Source: Avena insularis
Taxonomy: Eukaryota > Streptophyta > Magnoliopsida > Poales > Poaceae
Reading direction: 5' to 3'
NCBI GenBank assembly: GCA_023614405.1
Contig: CM042694.1
Location: forward strand, 131,197,711 to 131,261,710
Length of the DNA: 64,000 nucleotides
The position numbers and the translations under genes were made by a program. Shown one piece after another: positions 37,200 to 47,726 of the stretch (position 1 is its first letter; each line of letters begins with the position of its first letter). The notes beneath the pieces were generated by a model that saw only the letters and a program-made list of their open reading frames with translations, did no database searches and was not told the origin of the DNA.

Positions 37200-38351
37200 C
37201 TACAGTAGACAAATTTGGCGTTGGTCTCGTCCTAATCCTCCGTAACGATACGTCTTGTGCTCGACGAAGCGGATATCTTGGCCTTGTTGGCCGCAGCGCG
37301 TCACCTCGACGCCAGTGAGCGTGGCCGTACTGGAGCCAAATACGCCGCCAAAGAGGTTAACAATACAGAAACGGCCGCCGGTACCGAGGTGCACCAGAAA
37401 CGAGCCATCCAGGTACTTGTTCCGACCCTTGTTGGGCACCACGAAGCCCCACTCGTGGTTCACCACGGGCGGCTGGGCCACGCCGCCGGCCTGGTGCAGG
37501 TCCGCGGCGCAGATGGTGATGGCACGTTTCGAGATGGAGAGATCGCTGTCGTCGTCGTCGTCGTCGTCCTTGGAGAAGCCGAACCAGAGTCTGAGCTCCG
37601 GGGCGTACACGGCGCGTCCTTGGAACGGCAGCACCCAGTCCCCGACCTTGCTCCACTGGCCAAGGCGGCTGACCGAATCACCATTGTTGTCGCGGTCGGC
37701 GTGCATCCGCATGTCGAAGGAGTAGGTGCCGTAGCTCCCCGCGGAGACCCAGGCTTGCGACTCGCCGACCGCCGCGTACGCTTCGACGTAGCCTTCGTCC
37801 AGGTCGGAGTAGTCGCCGGCTAGTTGGTCCTCTGGCTTCACGTAGGGAGGCGGCGGGATGGGATGCCAGTGCATCGCCGGCCTCGGCCAGTGGGGCCTGT
37901 GGTCCATGAGCGCCTCGACGGAGTGCACGTACGGGTGGGGCATGTTGCTGGAGACGAACAGGTGGTCCCCGACGGCGAGCGACACGGGGAAGTCTTGTTT
38001 ACGACCCTTCATGCTGGGCAACGCGTAGACGGCGCGCAGAGCGTCGTCGTAGAGCAACGCGCTGCCAAAGCAATCCCAGGCGACGATCCTGTCCTTGGCG
38101 CGGCCGACCAGCGCGAAGTCCATCGGCGTACCTTGCTGGAATGATGGGTAGAAGGTCAGCGTCGGGCGAGGCAGGCGAGCTTTGGTCTCTGTCACCGCCC
38201 CCGCCCCCGCCGCCGGCTCAGCTGCGGCATCCTTGTTGGAGAAGAAGAGGCGCGACGGGTTGATTCGGTGCACCGTGTACAAGTACTGCGATTCGATAAA
38301 CGGGTACGTCACGATTCTTTCGACCACCATGTACAGAAACGCCCGACTCAT
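37200..38351 (-). CDS. Uncharacterised grass-family protein, single exon
   Basis: 383 aa from the first ATG (38351, MSRAFLYMVVERIV); an upstream in-frame GTG at 38381 is less likely. Grass genomes have many proteins with this opening, a middle part with AWDCFGSALLYDDALRAVYA, VSLAVGDHLFVSSNMPHPYV and WVSAGSYGTYSFDMR, and an end with GDWVLPFQGRAVYAPELRLW and FLVHLGTGGRFCIVNL. From memory these are annotated as hypothetical proteins; spaced short beta-like motifs suggest a propeller-type fold, which is inference. No signal peptide or membrane segment. An Asp run (KDDDDDDDS) is coded by a GTC repeat at about 37545-37567 (plus strand). GC-rich codons contrast with the AT-rich repeats around. A fragment of a sister copy lies at 34963-35190. 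I do not know its function. Confidence 0.75.
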   Translation of the reverse strand: MSRAFLYMVVERIVTYPFIESQYLYTVHRINPSRLFFSNKDAAAEPAAGAGAVTETKARLPRPTLTFYPSFQQGTPMDFALVGRAKDRIVAWDCFGSALLYDDALRAVYALPSMKGRKQDFPVSLAVGDHLFVSSNMPHPYVHSVEALMDHRPHWPRPAMHWHPIPPPPYVKPEDQLAGDYSDLDEGYVEAYAAVGESQAWVSAGSYGTYSFDMRMHADRDNNGDSVSRLGQWSKVGDWVLPFQGRAVYAPELRLWFGFSKDDDDDDDSDLSISKRAITICAADLHQAGGVAQPPVVNHEWGFVVPNKGRNKYLDGSFLVHLGTGGRFCIVNLFGGVFGSSTATLTGVEVTRCGQQGQDIRFVEHKTYRYGGLGRDQRQICLL

Positions 38352-38451
38352 CGTCCTTGCTCGATTTGCTCCGGCAGCCACTGCTGGCTTTCGCTGGCGA
38401 CGGGCTACCGTGATATTTCACCGTTACTGTCCTGGCAGGGTAGGTAACGGC

Positions 38452-38466
38452 CCTATTTATTTGGAA
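38452..38466 (-). promoter_or_regulatory. Possible TATA-like element of the grass-family gene
   Basis: On the minus strand CCAAATAAATAGGGCC lies about 100 bases upstream of the ATG at 38351. It is the only AT-rich stretch in this GC-rich flank. Position-based guess. Confidence 0.3.
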
Positions 38467-39519
38467 AATGACGGTGTTCCCCCGGACGATGGGATCGTCC
38501 GGGTCACCCCAGGCGTGCACTGCTCCTTTTTGCGTCGCCATGTTGTACGTGGGCCCGTTCGGTAGAATCTTATCCCCAATTTTTTCAACCGCTCATCCTC
38601 ATCCTGTCCGCTCGCTCAACACCAGAGTACTCCCGCCGGCGAGCATCACTGCTCCTTCTAGTACGTCACCCCTGCTCCTCCATAGGAACACCGCCCCTCT
38701 AGCTCCTCCACCAGAGCGCCGCCGTCGGGCTGAAGAACTTCGCCGCCGCCACGCTACCATGGAGATCCCACGCCGCTGCACACCTCCGAGCAGAGCTGCC
38801 GGCCTCCGAGCCTGGGGCAAGGCGGTGCTCCTCGGCGACAGAGATGCGTCGAGGCCTGCTCGCCGGTGCCCACCACCCGGAGCCTCCAAGATCCCTGCAG
38901 GTCCACACCTCCCCGTTGCTGCAAGCCCTCGCCATCGCCTCCGCTGCTACAAACGGGCGCCTTCTTTTGCTACAGAGGCAGGCCGACACTGCTAGCTTGG
39001 ACGCTATGGCCGTCGCTCCTTCAAGTCCCAATGTTACAAAGGCTGGCCTCAATTTTGCTACATTGATATTTTTTTTCTATCTTCGTGTATTTGTTTTGCT
39101 ACAATACTATAAAGCTTTTGCTACAAGTTCTCAGGCGAGGTCTCCCGGCTAAAGTCTTCAGCCATGTATCCGGCGAAGTCATTTTTGCTACATTAGAAGA
39201 ACTTTGTTGCTACAACCGTCTTGTGCTTTTGCTACAACAGTGTCAACTTTTTGCTACAAGGTCTTCGGCGAGAGTCACCAGCGAGTTTTTTCTGACGAGG
39301 TCTCCGGCGAGGTCGTTTTTGCTACATTAGCATAATTTTTTTGCTGCATGGTCTCCGATGAGGTCTCCGGTGAAGTCTCCGGTGACACGTTCTATTTTTT
39401 AAAACGAACCGTTTTTTGCTTCGGAAGCAAAAGCGGGGACATAGGCAGCAAAAAGGTGTGCTTTGCAGCAAAAGCGGGATTTGGAACGATTTGGTGGACA
39501 CGTGTCGCGCAGGGGAGGA

Positions 39520-39545
39520 GGACGATGGGAGCCCACCCATCGTCC
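39520..39545. repeat. Perfect 10-bp hairpin in the foldback spacer
   Basis: GGACGATGGG (39520-39529) and CCCATCGTCC (39536-39545) are exact complements around the 6-base loop AGCCCA. Confidence 0.9.
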
Positions 39546-39795
39546 GGAGGACGCGTAGCAGTTGCCTATTTATTTTGCGTTATTCATCACTAATTCGTCG
39601 AGTATATGCTGTACGTGCTAATCAAGTAAATATAAGTTTTCATATCTATGCATGTGAATCACTGAATTGCCGCTCGCGTGTTGACTTCCCTTGCAAGTAA
39701 TCGACCCAATTCAAACTTTTTTCCAAACTTAATACTAATAAAAAAGGACTGCCTCGGGATGGAAACTTTCCATCCCTCTGGTCCCAGCTGTTGGA

Positions 39796-39870
39796 TCGAA
39801 CCAAATAGACGGTTGAGCTTTCCCATCCCACGAAGTCGAACCAAATAGACGGTTGAGCTTTTCCATCCCA
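39796..39870 (+). repeat. 40-bp tandem duplication
   Basis: TCGAACCAAATAGACGGTTG and the following bases occur at 39796 and again at 39836, period 40, with one mismatch (cccatccca against tccatccca). It lies between the two arms of the foldback region. Confidence 0.85.
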
Positions 39871-40570
39871 GCCCCTTCGTCCCGCTTTCGCTACGATGTA
39901 GCAAATAAAGTCGTCTGGCCAAAAAACAAGAAAAAAGTCCGTCCTCGCCATAGACCTTGTCAGATACCTGTTAGCAAAAAAATATATGCTATTGTAGCAA
40001 AACCAGTTTCCCAGAGACATTGTTGGAGACTCGCCGGAGGCCACATAGCAAAAACAGTACACTGATGTAGCCAAGCCACAAAACGGTTGTAGCAAAAATA
40101 TATCGTAATATAGAAAAACTGATTTCAACGGAGACATGCTGGAGACAATCGTCGGAGACACCGTAGAAAAACATTGTACAACTGTAGCAAAATCGACTTT
40201 GCTAGAGACATTCTCGGGCCTCTTGCCGGAGACATCGTAGCAAAACTTTTGTATTACAGTAGCAAAACTAAAGAACATTTGTATAGCAAGATAAATATGC
40301 TATTGTAGCAAAACCTATTTCGTCGGTGACATCGCCAGAGATTTTTGCCGGAGACATGCTAGCAACAATTTTGTAGTATCGTAGCGAAATTATAGAACGA
40401 CCACAGCAAAATGTAATAGGTGTGTAGAAACATCCCCAAACACAACCCTTATAGTCGGTAGCACCATCGGGTACCATAGGAAGCAACTTTGTCCACCTCA
40501 GGGAGCAACACCGTCCGTGTTCGGGATCAATGTTTGTAACACCGTCACCCGTCGGTGACCCGTCATCCTC

Positions 40571-40779
40571 AACGCATGCAGTACATACGGCACGCGAGTT
40601 TGCGTACACAGGTTTAGGGTTTTCGTGGGGTCTATGCCTTCACCTCTCCTCTATTTATATAGTTGATAATTACAAGTTACATATGTACTAGTTTACAACT
40701 CTAGTACGTGTACAAGACCGATTCTAACACACCCTCAATCTAAACTATTACATACAAGATTTAGATTGTACTTAAATCG
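40571..40779 (-). mobile_element. Possible LTR remnant next to Copia fragment
   Basis: On the minus strand, TGTTAGAATCGGTCTTGTAC starts at about 40731, right after a purine-rich 'tttagattgagggtgt'. This could be the 3' LTR start behind the RNase H at 40782-41222. 'ctatttatatag' at about 40650 may be its TATA. The far end is unclear. Confidence 0.4.
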
Positions 40780-40781
40780 GT

Positions 40782-41520
40782 CTAACATCTGTCGTGTGGC
40801 TGGCTTTGTAAATACATCAGCCAGTTAATCATTAGAAGAGATAAACGGACCTCAAGTGCACCTGTAGCAACACGCTCTTGCACAAAGTGGAAAGCAATCT
40901 CAATATGCTTAGTACGAGCATGGAAAACGGGATTTTCCATGAGGTAGGTAGCCCCTAGATTATCACACCAAAGTATGGATGTGCATTGTTGGATTACACC
41001 GAGATCCTTGAGCAGTAAGTTCACCCATATTGCTTCAGCAGTGCCATTTGACAGTGCCTTATACTCAGCCTTGGTACTAGACCTTGAGATTGTAGGTTGT
41101 TTCTTCGAACTCCAGGAAAGTAAGGTTCGTCCGACAAAACACGACAAAGCCACTCGTGGATCGACGATCATCCACACAACCAGACAATCAGCATTAGTGA
41201 ATATGCTAACACCAGTGGAGGGGGACTAGCGAAAGCACACATGTATGCAGCGTTCTTTTAACATATCACAAAATACGCTCAACCGCTTCCCAATGAACAT
41301 CTGTGGCCGCGAGATAAAATGGCATACCTTGTTCAAATCATACGAGATATCTGTCATGGTGAGTGTCAAGTAGTATAATCCACCAACAATGCTACGCTAC
41401 CTTAACGAGTCCTCGGTGCCGAGCAGTGTGCCGTTACTTCTGGCTAGATTATCTGATGTAGGCAATGGAGTGGAATTGGACATACAATTCTCCATGTTGA
41501 CTCGATGAAGAAGATCTGGT
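40782..41520 (-). pseudogene. Copia RNase H and RT-end fragment
   Basis: The frame at 40782-41177 reads the Copia RNase H ([79 protein letters not shown]). Upstream frames to about 41520 give RT-end traces ([29 protein letters not shown]). It differs clearly from the RNase H at 17890-18342, so it belongs to another Copia lineage. Integrase and the rest of RT are absent. Confidence 0.85.
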
Positions 41521-41687
41521 GAACACTACAACACTCCGCACTTGGAGTCCCAACGAGTTGGTACACATAGATTTGTTGCCATCACTCGTTTGAGGCCCTC
41601 CAAGCGCAACAGGATTAGGCTGAGGGGTGGTCATCCTCGGTCAACGCGGCCCTACAGCAATCCTAGCCCTCCATGCAAGCAGTTGAT

Positions 41688-42592
41688 CCACTAGAGTCAT
41701 TGCATGTGTTTTTCTCCTAAATCACACTGATCCACATGACCACACACATTCTAGTGGATTCTACGATGCAACTTCTGCCACACTGGTGCAACATTCCATG
41801 TGGAAGCTGCTTTCCTATGTGTTTTTGATCTCTGTGACCACAGTTTGACACATGGATCCACAAGTGTCATTGCATGTGTTCTTCTCCTAAACCACACCGA
41901 TCTACATGACCACACACACTCTAGTGGATTCTGTGGTGCAGCTTCTGTCACACTGGTGAAACATGCAATATGGACGCTGCTTTCCTATGTGTTTTTTGGT
42001 CTCTGTGACCATGGTTTGGCACATGGATCCACTAGAGTTATTGCATGTGTTCTTCTCCTAAACCACACTGATCCACTAGAGTCATTGCACGTGTTCTTCT
42101 CCTAAACCACACTGATCCACATGACCACACACACTCTAGAGGATTTTGTGGTGCAGCTTCTGTCACACTGGTGCAACATGCAATGTGGAAGCTGCTTTCC
42201 TATGTGTTTTTGGTCTCTTTGACCATGGTTTGACACATGGATCCACTAGAGTCATTGCATGTGTTCTTCTCCTAAACCACACTTATCCACTAGTGTCATT
42301 GCATGTGTTCTTTTTCTTAAACCACATTGATCCACACACACACACACACACACTCTAGTGGATTCTATTGTGTAGCTTTTGTCACACTAGTGCAACATGC
42401 AATGTGGAAGCTACTTTCCTATGTGTTTTTGTTCTCTGTGACCATGGTTTGACACATGGATCCACTAGAGTCATTGCATGCGTTCTTCTCCTAAACCACA
42501 CTAATCCACTAGTATCATTGATCCACTGTAGTCATTGCATGTGTTCTTCTCATAAACCACACTGATTCACATGACCACACACACTCTAGCGT
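41688..42592 (+). repeat. Minisatellite, five units of 170-219 bp
   Basis: Units start at CCAC(T/A)AG at 41688, 41858, 42029, 42243 and 42462 (last partial). Each has 'gcttctgtcacactggtg', 'gctgctttcctatgtgtttt' and 'gaccatggtttgacacatgg'. Units 3 to 5 are longer because the module CCACTAGAGTCATTGCATGT plus about 24 bases is doubled. Unit 4 carries a CA microsatellite (about 42327-42352). Open frames across it reflect the repeat and are not genes. Confidence 0.9.
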
Positions 42593-42854
42593 CCAATGTT
42601 AGCCATCGAATCGGGTTTTCTAGAAGAGAGCCCCTTCTAGAAGCCCCCGGGCGGTTGTAGGTTAGTTCTGCGTCATGATTGTTAGGCGCCATTGGATCAG
42701 GGAGCGTGGACGATAAGGATGTCCTTCGTAAGGGCGATCCGTGAGTACTCCGTTCTGCAACCTGATTGGCAGTGGCAACCACGAGTGAGCCTACGTCCTT
42801 GCCCTTGTCCCGGTAACTTCAGGGACAAAGCTCAGATCGTGTTCCTTCATCATC

Positions 42855-43364
42855 ATGGAGAGGCCCAAACTCAGCTTTTACGAGGCTCAGATGTTCGCCC
42901 ACTATGACATACTCGCGCCGCCACTCGCAAGGCTTCCGGCCAACTTCGAGCTCAGCTATGTCGGGGTGCCTGTCGCGCCGCTCTTGCGCGACAATGCCTT
43001 GGCGAGGCAGATCGAGGAGTGGTGCCGCCAGCTGCAGGAGCGGAAGAGGGCAAGGGCCCGGTACTCGCGCATGAGCGTGTACTGGTCAAAGGTGTTCAGG
43101 AAGGAGTGGATGGTGTTGATCGAGCTATGTGGAACCCACCGGCGAGAGATCCACCCAGATCCGTGCAACCCTGAAGGGAGGCAGCGCTTCTGGGCAGTGC
43201 CTGGGCGTATGATCTCCACCATTATCGAGGCGGCACGTCGTGAAGAATTCATGAGGAGGATGAACGCGGCGGGGAATGTCAGCATCGAATCCAACACGGA
43301 GGAGGCAAACAGCAATGCGGACATCGTTGATAATGAAGACAGCGGGAGCATCATATTCGATTAG
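42855..43364 (+). CDS. Orphan ORF, 169 aa, function unknown
   Basis: The ATG at 42855 starts a GC-rich frame to 43364. The product is basic in the middle (QLQERKRARARYSRMSVYWS) and acidic at the end (EANSNADIVDNEDSGSIIFD), with a likely helical segment (IIEAARREEFMRRMNAAGN). No signal peptide, membrane segment or domain known to me. The codon composition differs from the AT-rich flanks, which argues for a real or recently captured coding piece. It lies between a minisatellite and a local duplication, so it may be a gene fragment carried by a transposon. Confidence 0.4.
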   Translation: MERPKLSFYEAQMFAHYDILAPPLARLPANFELSYVGVPVAPLLRDNALARQIEEWCRQLQERKRARARYSRMSVYWSKVFRKEWMVLIELCGTHRREIHPDPCNPEGRQRFWAVPGRMISTIIEAARREEFMRRMNAAGNVSIESNTEEANSNADIVDNEDSGSIIFD

Positions 43365-43465
43365 GGCCACTTGAGCCTACATTTAATCTATGTATGGTCG
43401 CTTAATGGCCTCTTTGGATTAGGGCCACTTAAGTCATAGTCGATTAGCGTCATAATCTATATATA

Positions 43466-43854
43466 TTGGCCATGTTTTAGGTGTCTTTGTCTCCGAGACT
43501 AATCAAAATTCATCCTATTCTGAAAAACAAAGTGTGTGCGTTCTTGGCACATCTGATGTGACAATACACCGACTCTGCTCCCTGCACTTGATGGCACAGT
43601 AATAATTTTGGAGTGCGCCAGAGGAGAAGGGAACGAGCTTGTTCTAATAATGTAGTAATAATATTTTCTTAGGAATAATTTCTGAGGGCATATCTTGGCC
43701 ATGTTCTAGGTGTCTTTGTCTTCGAAACTAATCAAAAGTCGTCTGATTCTGAAAAACAAAGTTCACGTATTCCTGCCATATCTGATGGGACAATACGCTA
43801 CTAGCACTTGATGGCACAACCATAATTTTGGAGTGCGTTAGAGGAGATGGGAAC
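43466..43854 (+). repeat. Local tandem duplication, about 165 bp units
   Basis: 43466-43634 and 43695-43854 match over their length (for example 'ctgaaaaacaaagt', 'gcacttgatggcaca', 'taattttggagtgcg') with clear divergence. They are separated by 60 bp. No coding content. Confidence 0.8.
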
Positions 43855-43945
43855 TAGTGGCTGTGTCCATGCATAGGTAAACAAATTAATGTAATAATAT
43901 TTAAATAGTTGTAGTCTGGTCCACATGATCCAATCACAGACACGT

Positions 43946-45505
43946 TGCTGATGGCCCAAGATATCTCGAGCTCGTTGGGGAACCCCAAGAGGAAGGTATG
44001 ATGAGCACAACAGCAAGTTTTCCTCAGTTATGAAACCAAGGTTATTGAACCAGTAGGAGCAAGGAAACACCTCCAAGGTGTTGTTTCCAACTTGGAATCA
44101 TGCACAACACAACCATAAAACTTTGCCCCAACTTACAGTGAGGTTGTCAATCTCACCGGTTTTGCTAAAAACAAAGGATTAAACGTATTGTGTGGAAGAA
44201 AGTAAAAGCTTGCAGAAAGTAAACAGAAAGCAGTAAATAGTTTTAGATTGATGGTAAAAGAAAGGACCGGGGTCCATAGTTCACTAGTGGTGGTTCTCCT
44301 TAAGATAGATGACATGTTGGGTGAACAAATTATAGCAGGGAAATTAACAAACATCGAGAAAGCATACATGCATATACTAATCATCTTGACTCCTATGAGA
44401 TTTGATTGGGCATTACAACATTATACATAGACCGTAATCCAACTGCATCTATATGACTAATAATCCACCTTCAGGTTATCAATCCGAACCCCCTCCAGTA
44501 TTAAGTTGCAAGCAACAGATAATTGCATTACACATTGTGTGTAAAGTAAATAATACGATTGTTCTTTGAACAAAGTATTGTTGTTTTCTCCCTAGTAGCA
44601 ACAACACATCTAGTACCTTAGAGATTTCTGTCACTTCCCCAGATTACTAGAGGCATGAACCCACTATAGAGCATAAATACTCCCTCTTGGAGTTGCTAGC
44701 ATCTACTCGGCCAAGATATCTACTAACAACGGAGAGCATGGAAGATCACAAATAACAAAGACATGATATAATCAATATTGAATCTGAAATAGCATCTCAA
44801 TATCCATCGGATCCCCGCAAACACAACATGTATGATTACAAATAGATGATCTTGATCATGAACGGAGGTCACAAGATCTAGACATGGTAGCACAAAGGAG
44901 AAGAACCAACCATCTATCTACTACATGGACCCGTAGTCCAAGGATGAACTACTCACGCATCACACCGGAGGCTTGCATGGTGATGAAGAAGGCCTCCAGG
45001 GTGAATTCTCCTCCCATAGGTGCCGGGAAGAGCTTCAGATCCCTCGCAATCTAGGGATGGAGATGACGGTGGCTACAGACTCTTTCGTGGAATTTTGATC
45101 GGGTACTTAGGGTTTCTATATCGGAGGCAACTTATAGGCGAAAGGGGAGGCCGAGGGGGTGCCCTAGGCAGCCACACCACCCCCTGGCGTGGGCCAGGCC
45201 TGGCCGTGCGGCCAGGTGGTGTGGTGGCCCTCTGGCCCCTCTCCATGTCGTATTCTGGCTCTGTGTCCCCCTCAGTGAAATACTGACTTTGGCTTTTGTC
45301 CTGTCCAATTCCGAGAATATTCATTTTCTGTCTTTCCTGGAACCAAAAACAGCAGAAAACAGGCAGTTGGCACTGTGGCATCTTGTTAATAGGTTAGTCC
45401 AAGAAAGTATATAAAAAGTATTCCAAAGTGTGGACAAAACATAAGAGAGTAGATAAAAACCAAGCATGGAACATCAAAAATTCTAGATACGTTTGCAACA
45501 TATCA
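43946..45505 (-). mobile_element. Gypsy/Athila LTR of outer element O
   Basis: Minus-strand LTR of 1560 bp: its start, TGATATGTTGCAAACGTATC, is the complement of the bases ending at 45505, and its end (complement TGCTGATGGCCC) is at 43946. It is the same family as the plus-strand LTRs at 57155-58780 and 63570-64000. Right of 45505 comes the complement of the polypurine zone (GCTTGGGGATGT), so this is the 3' LTR of a minus-strand element whose body extends right and is interrupted by F and P. The family belongs to the Athila-lineage group of Triticeae Gypsy elements. Confidence 0.85.
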
Positions 45506-45737
45506 ACATCCCCAAGCTTAACTCCTGCTCGTCCTCGAGTAGGTAAGTGATAAAAAAGAAAGAATAATTTTTAAGTTGACATGCACCATCATAAACTTGA
45601 TCAAAGTATTTGTAAAACATGGATAGCTGGGATCATAGTACTTCAACATAGCATGAAAGATAAAGTTCTAGCAATAAGACATAGCAACTATGTTGTAACA
45701 TGAAAAGGCACAAACAAAAGATTCATGAATAACAATG
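45506..45737 (-). other. O element internal 3' end
   Basis: Complement of the sequence just before the 3' LTR in element P (63340-63569): 'ctactcgaggacgagcaggagttaag' region. Non-coding 3' untranslated part, cut by the F insertion at TSD CTTTG (45738-45742). Confidence 0.8.
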
Positions 45738-45742
45738 CTTTG

Positions 45743-47125
45743 TGATGACCCACAAGTATAGGGGGTGTATCGCAGTATTTTCGAGGGAAGTGAAACCCAA
45801 TTTATTGATTTGACACAAGGGGAGCCAAAGAATATTTATAAGCCTTAACAACTGAGTTGTCAATTCAGCTGCACCTGGAAACAATCTTGCTCACAACAGT
45901 TTATCAGTAGCAACAGTTTTGTAGTAGGAATAGTAAAGTAGCAGCAATAGTAAAGTAAAGACAACAACAACAATAGCAGTAAACAGTGGGATTTGAGTGT
46001 GGTAGGCATAGGGATGGATGGACGGGCGTTGCATGGACAAGACAATTCACATAGGAATCAGAACATAGGGCAATTGCAGATAAATAAGATAAAGCATCCA
46101 AGTACTAGATAATCCTAGGCATGTGTTCCATATATAGTCATACGTGCTCGCAATGAGAACTTGCACAACATCTTTTGTCCTGCCAGCCCGTTTGCAGCGG
46201 GGCTCAAGGGAACTACTGGCAATTAAGGTGCTCCTTTTAATAGAGCACCGAAGCAAAGCATTAACACTCCATGAACACATGTGATCCTCACATCAAAGCC
46301 ATTCCCTCCGGTTATCCCGATTTCTGTCACTTGGGGGCCATTGGTTCCAGACAACAACGTGTGTACATAACTTGTAGATAATACCAAAAACAATACTATC
46401 ATAATGAATCAATAACATGTTCATATCTGAAATCATGGCACTCGGGCCCTAGTGACAAGCATTAAGCATAACAAGTTGCAACAAAGTCATAAAGCACTAA
46501 TAAAAGATACTAGGCACCATGCCCTAAGAATCTGATGCCATTACATGAGCGATCTCATCCAATCCCTACCATCCCCATAGCCTACAACGGGGGATTACTC
46601 ACTCATAGATGGGGGAAACATGGATGGTCGATGGAGAAGCGATGGTGATGATGATGGCGATGATTTCCTCCAATTCTCCGTCCCGGCAGGGTGCCAGAAC
46701 AGAGTTGCTGGTGCTGTTTCGTGGAATCTGGTGGTGGTGGCAGAGCGGAACTCCTTCTGGAAAAACATCGACCTCCCCCTGAGTTTTTAGGTCAGAAGGC
46801 AACTTATAGGCGAAGAGGGAGACCGAGGGGAGTTCAGGCGCGGACCACCCCTAGCGTGCCTGGCTTGCTCGCGGCCAGGTGGTGTGGCCTGGGCCCAACC
46901 CCCCTCCGTCTCGTATTTTGGCTCCGGGAGTCTTCGGGTGAAATAGGAGTTTTGGCATATTTTCCGGGATTTTTCCTGATAGTTGATTTTCTGCACAAAA
47001 AGTACACCAATGAAATTCTGCTGAAAACAGCGTCAGTCCGTGTTAGTTGCATCTAAATCACACAAGTTTAGAGGAGAAACAATAGCAAAAGTGTTCGGGA
47101 AAGTAGATACGTTTTGGACGTATCA
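45743..47125 (-). mobile_element. F-type Gypsy LTR, left copy
   Basis: 1383 bp. On the minus strand it starts TGATACGTCCAAAACGTATC and ends in the complement of TGATGACCCACAAG. CTTTG is found on both sides (45738-45742 and 47126-47130), and the sequence on both sides belongs to element O. It therefore looks like a solo LTR, yet the LTR at 55172-56551 is followed by the same CTTTG site. It matches that LTR with clearly fewer differences in its last 200 bases. Confidence 0.88.
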
Positions 47126-47130
47126 CTTTG

Positions 47131-47726
47131 CAAGACGTTTGTTTGTTTCACATAAAGAAAACATAGCATAATGGCATTCAACTTGTCCCTCATAGAGTAG
47201 CAAACATAAATGCATAGGACACCTTCAAAGTTTATAAGGGTGACTAGATACAAATAGTTTAAGAACAAGCAATATCAAAGTTATGCATCAATCAACACGT
47301 CTTGGGACAATGCACATAGAACTAAGAATGGCCACTATGCTCTCAAAATAGATGCATAAAGATAGAAGGTGGAGACTCAACATAAAAGTAAAAGAAAGGC
47401 CTTCATAGAAGGAAGTAGGGATTCAAGTTTCATAAAGAGCTTCCAAAAATTATGGTACTTATTAGCTTTCAGCTCTCATTGCCCCTATCATAAGCATCTT
47501 GAAGTGATTAAGGTTAAAGTGAACAAACTATGGAGTACATGCTTGAAAGTATAAGTTGGAAATCTCATGTCCCTTGAATACGAGGGCCGCTCCTCATGCT
47601 ACTCAAGTTTAGTTACCGGAAAGTTCTTGTCATAGTAAGTACATGTGTATCATAGAGAACCGCCAACGGGGTACCCCTTGCCTGATGATACGGAAATCCC
47701 CATATCAAAATGACAAGGCAAGCATA
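47131..47726 (-). repeat. O element 3' UTR, left duplicate
   Basis: Nearly identical to 56557-57154, with roughly one difference per 75 bases by eye. It is the direct continuation of O (complement of about 62950-63320 in P). Both copies run into the start of a plus-strand LTR at the same base. Confidence 0.85.

Larger units (their letters stand above)
38600..40570. repeat. Large inverted repeat region built on TTTTGCTACA
   Basis: The left arm (about 38930-39330) has some nine copies of TTTTGCTACA or near variants, mixed with 'gtctccggcgaggtc'. The right arm (about 39890-40410) has about a dozen copies of the complement (TGTAGCAAAA) mixed with 'gccggagac' and 'gagacat'. The arms are thus imperfect inverted arrays around a spacer of about 500 bp with a perfect hairpin at 39520-39545. 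No transposase frame is visible. It looks like a foldback-type non-autonomous element; its ends are not defined. Confidence 0.6.

Noticed and set aside
37257..37823. 188-codon plus-strand ORF opposite the grass-family gene
   Set aside because: Antisense shadow of the GC-rich gene at 37200-38351, which has the family motifs.
38468..38995. 175-codon plus-strand ORF
   Set aside because: Low-complexity Pro/Arg translation in a GC-rich stretch open in several frames, overlapping the foldback region.
39646..40278. 210-codon minus-strand ORF in the foldback arm
   Set aside because: It arises from the repeated TGTAGCAAAA motif (recurrent CYN/FCY-type strings) and has no protein-like pattern.
41800..42565. 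Chain of ORFs with repeated LCVFxLCDHGLTHGSTRVIA
   Set aside because: These are translations of the minisatellite; the unit length is not always a multiple of three, and starts and stops vary.
41688..42592. CRISPR-like array
   Set aside because: The units are long, abutting and diverged, without short conserved repeats and unique spacers; the window is a plant nuclear genome.
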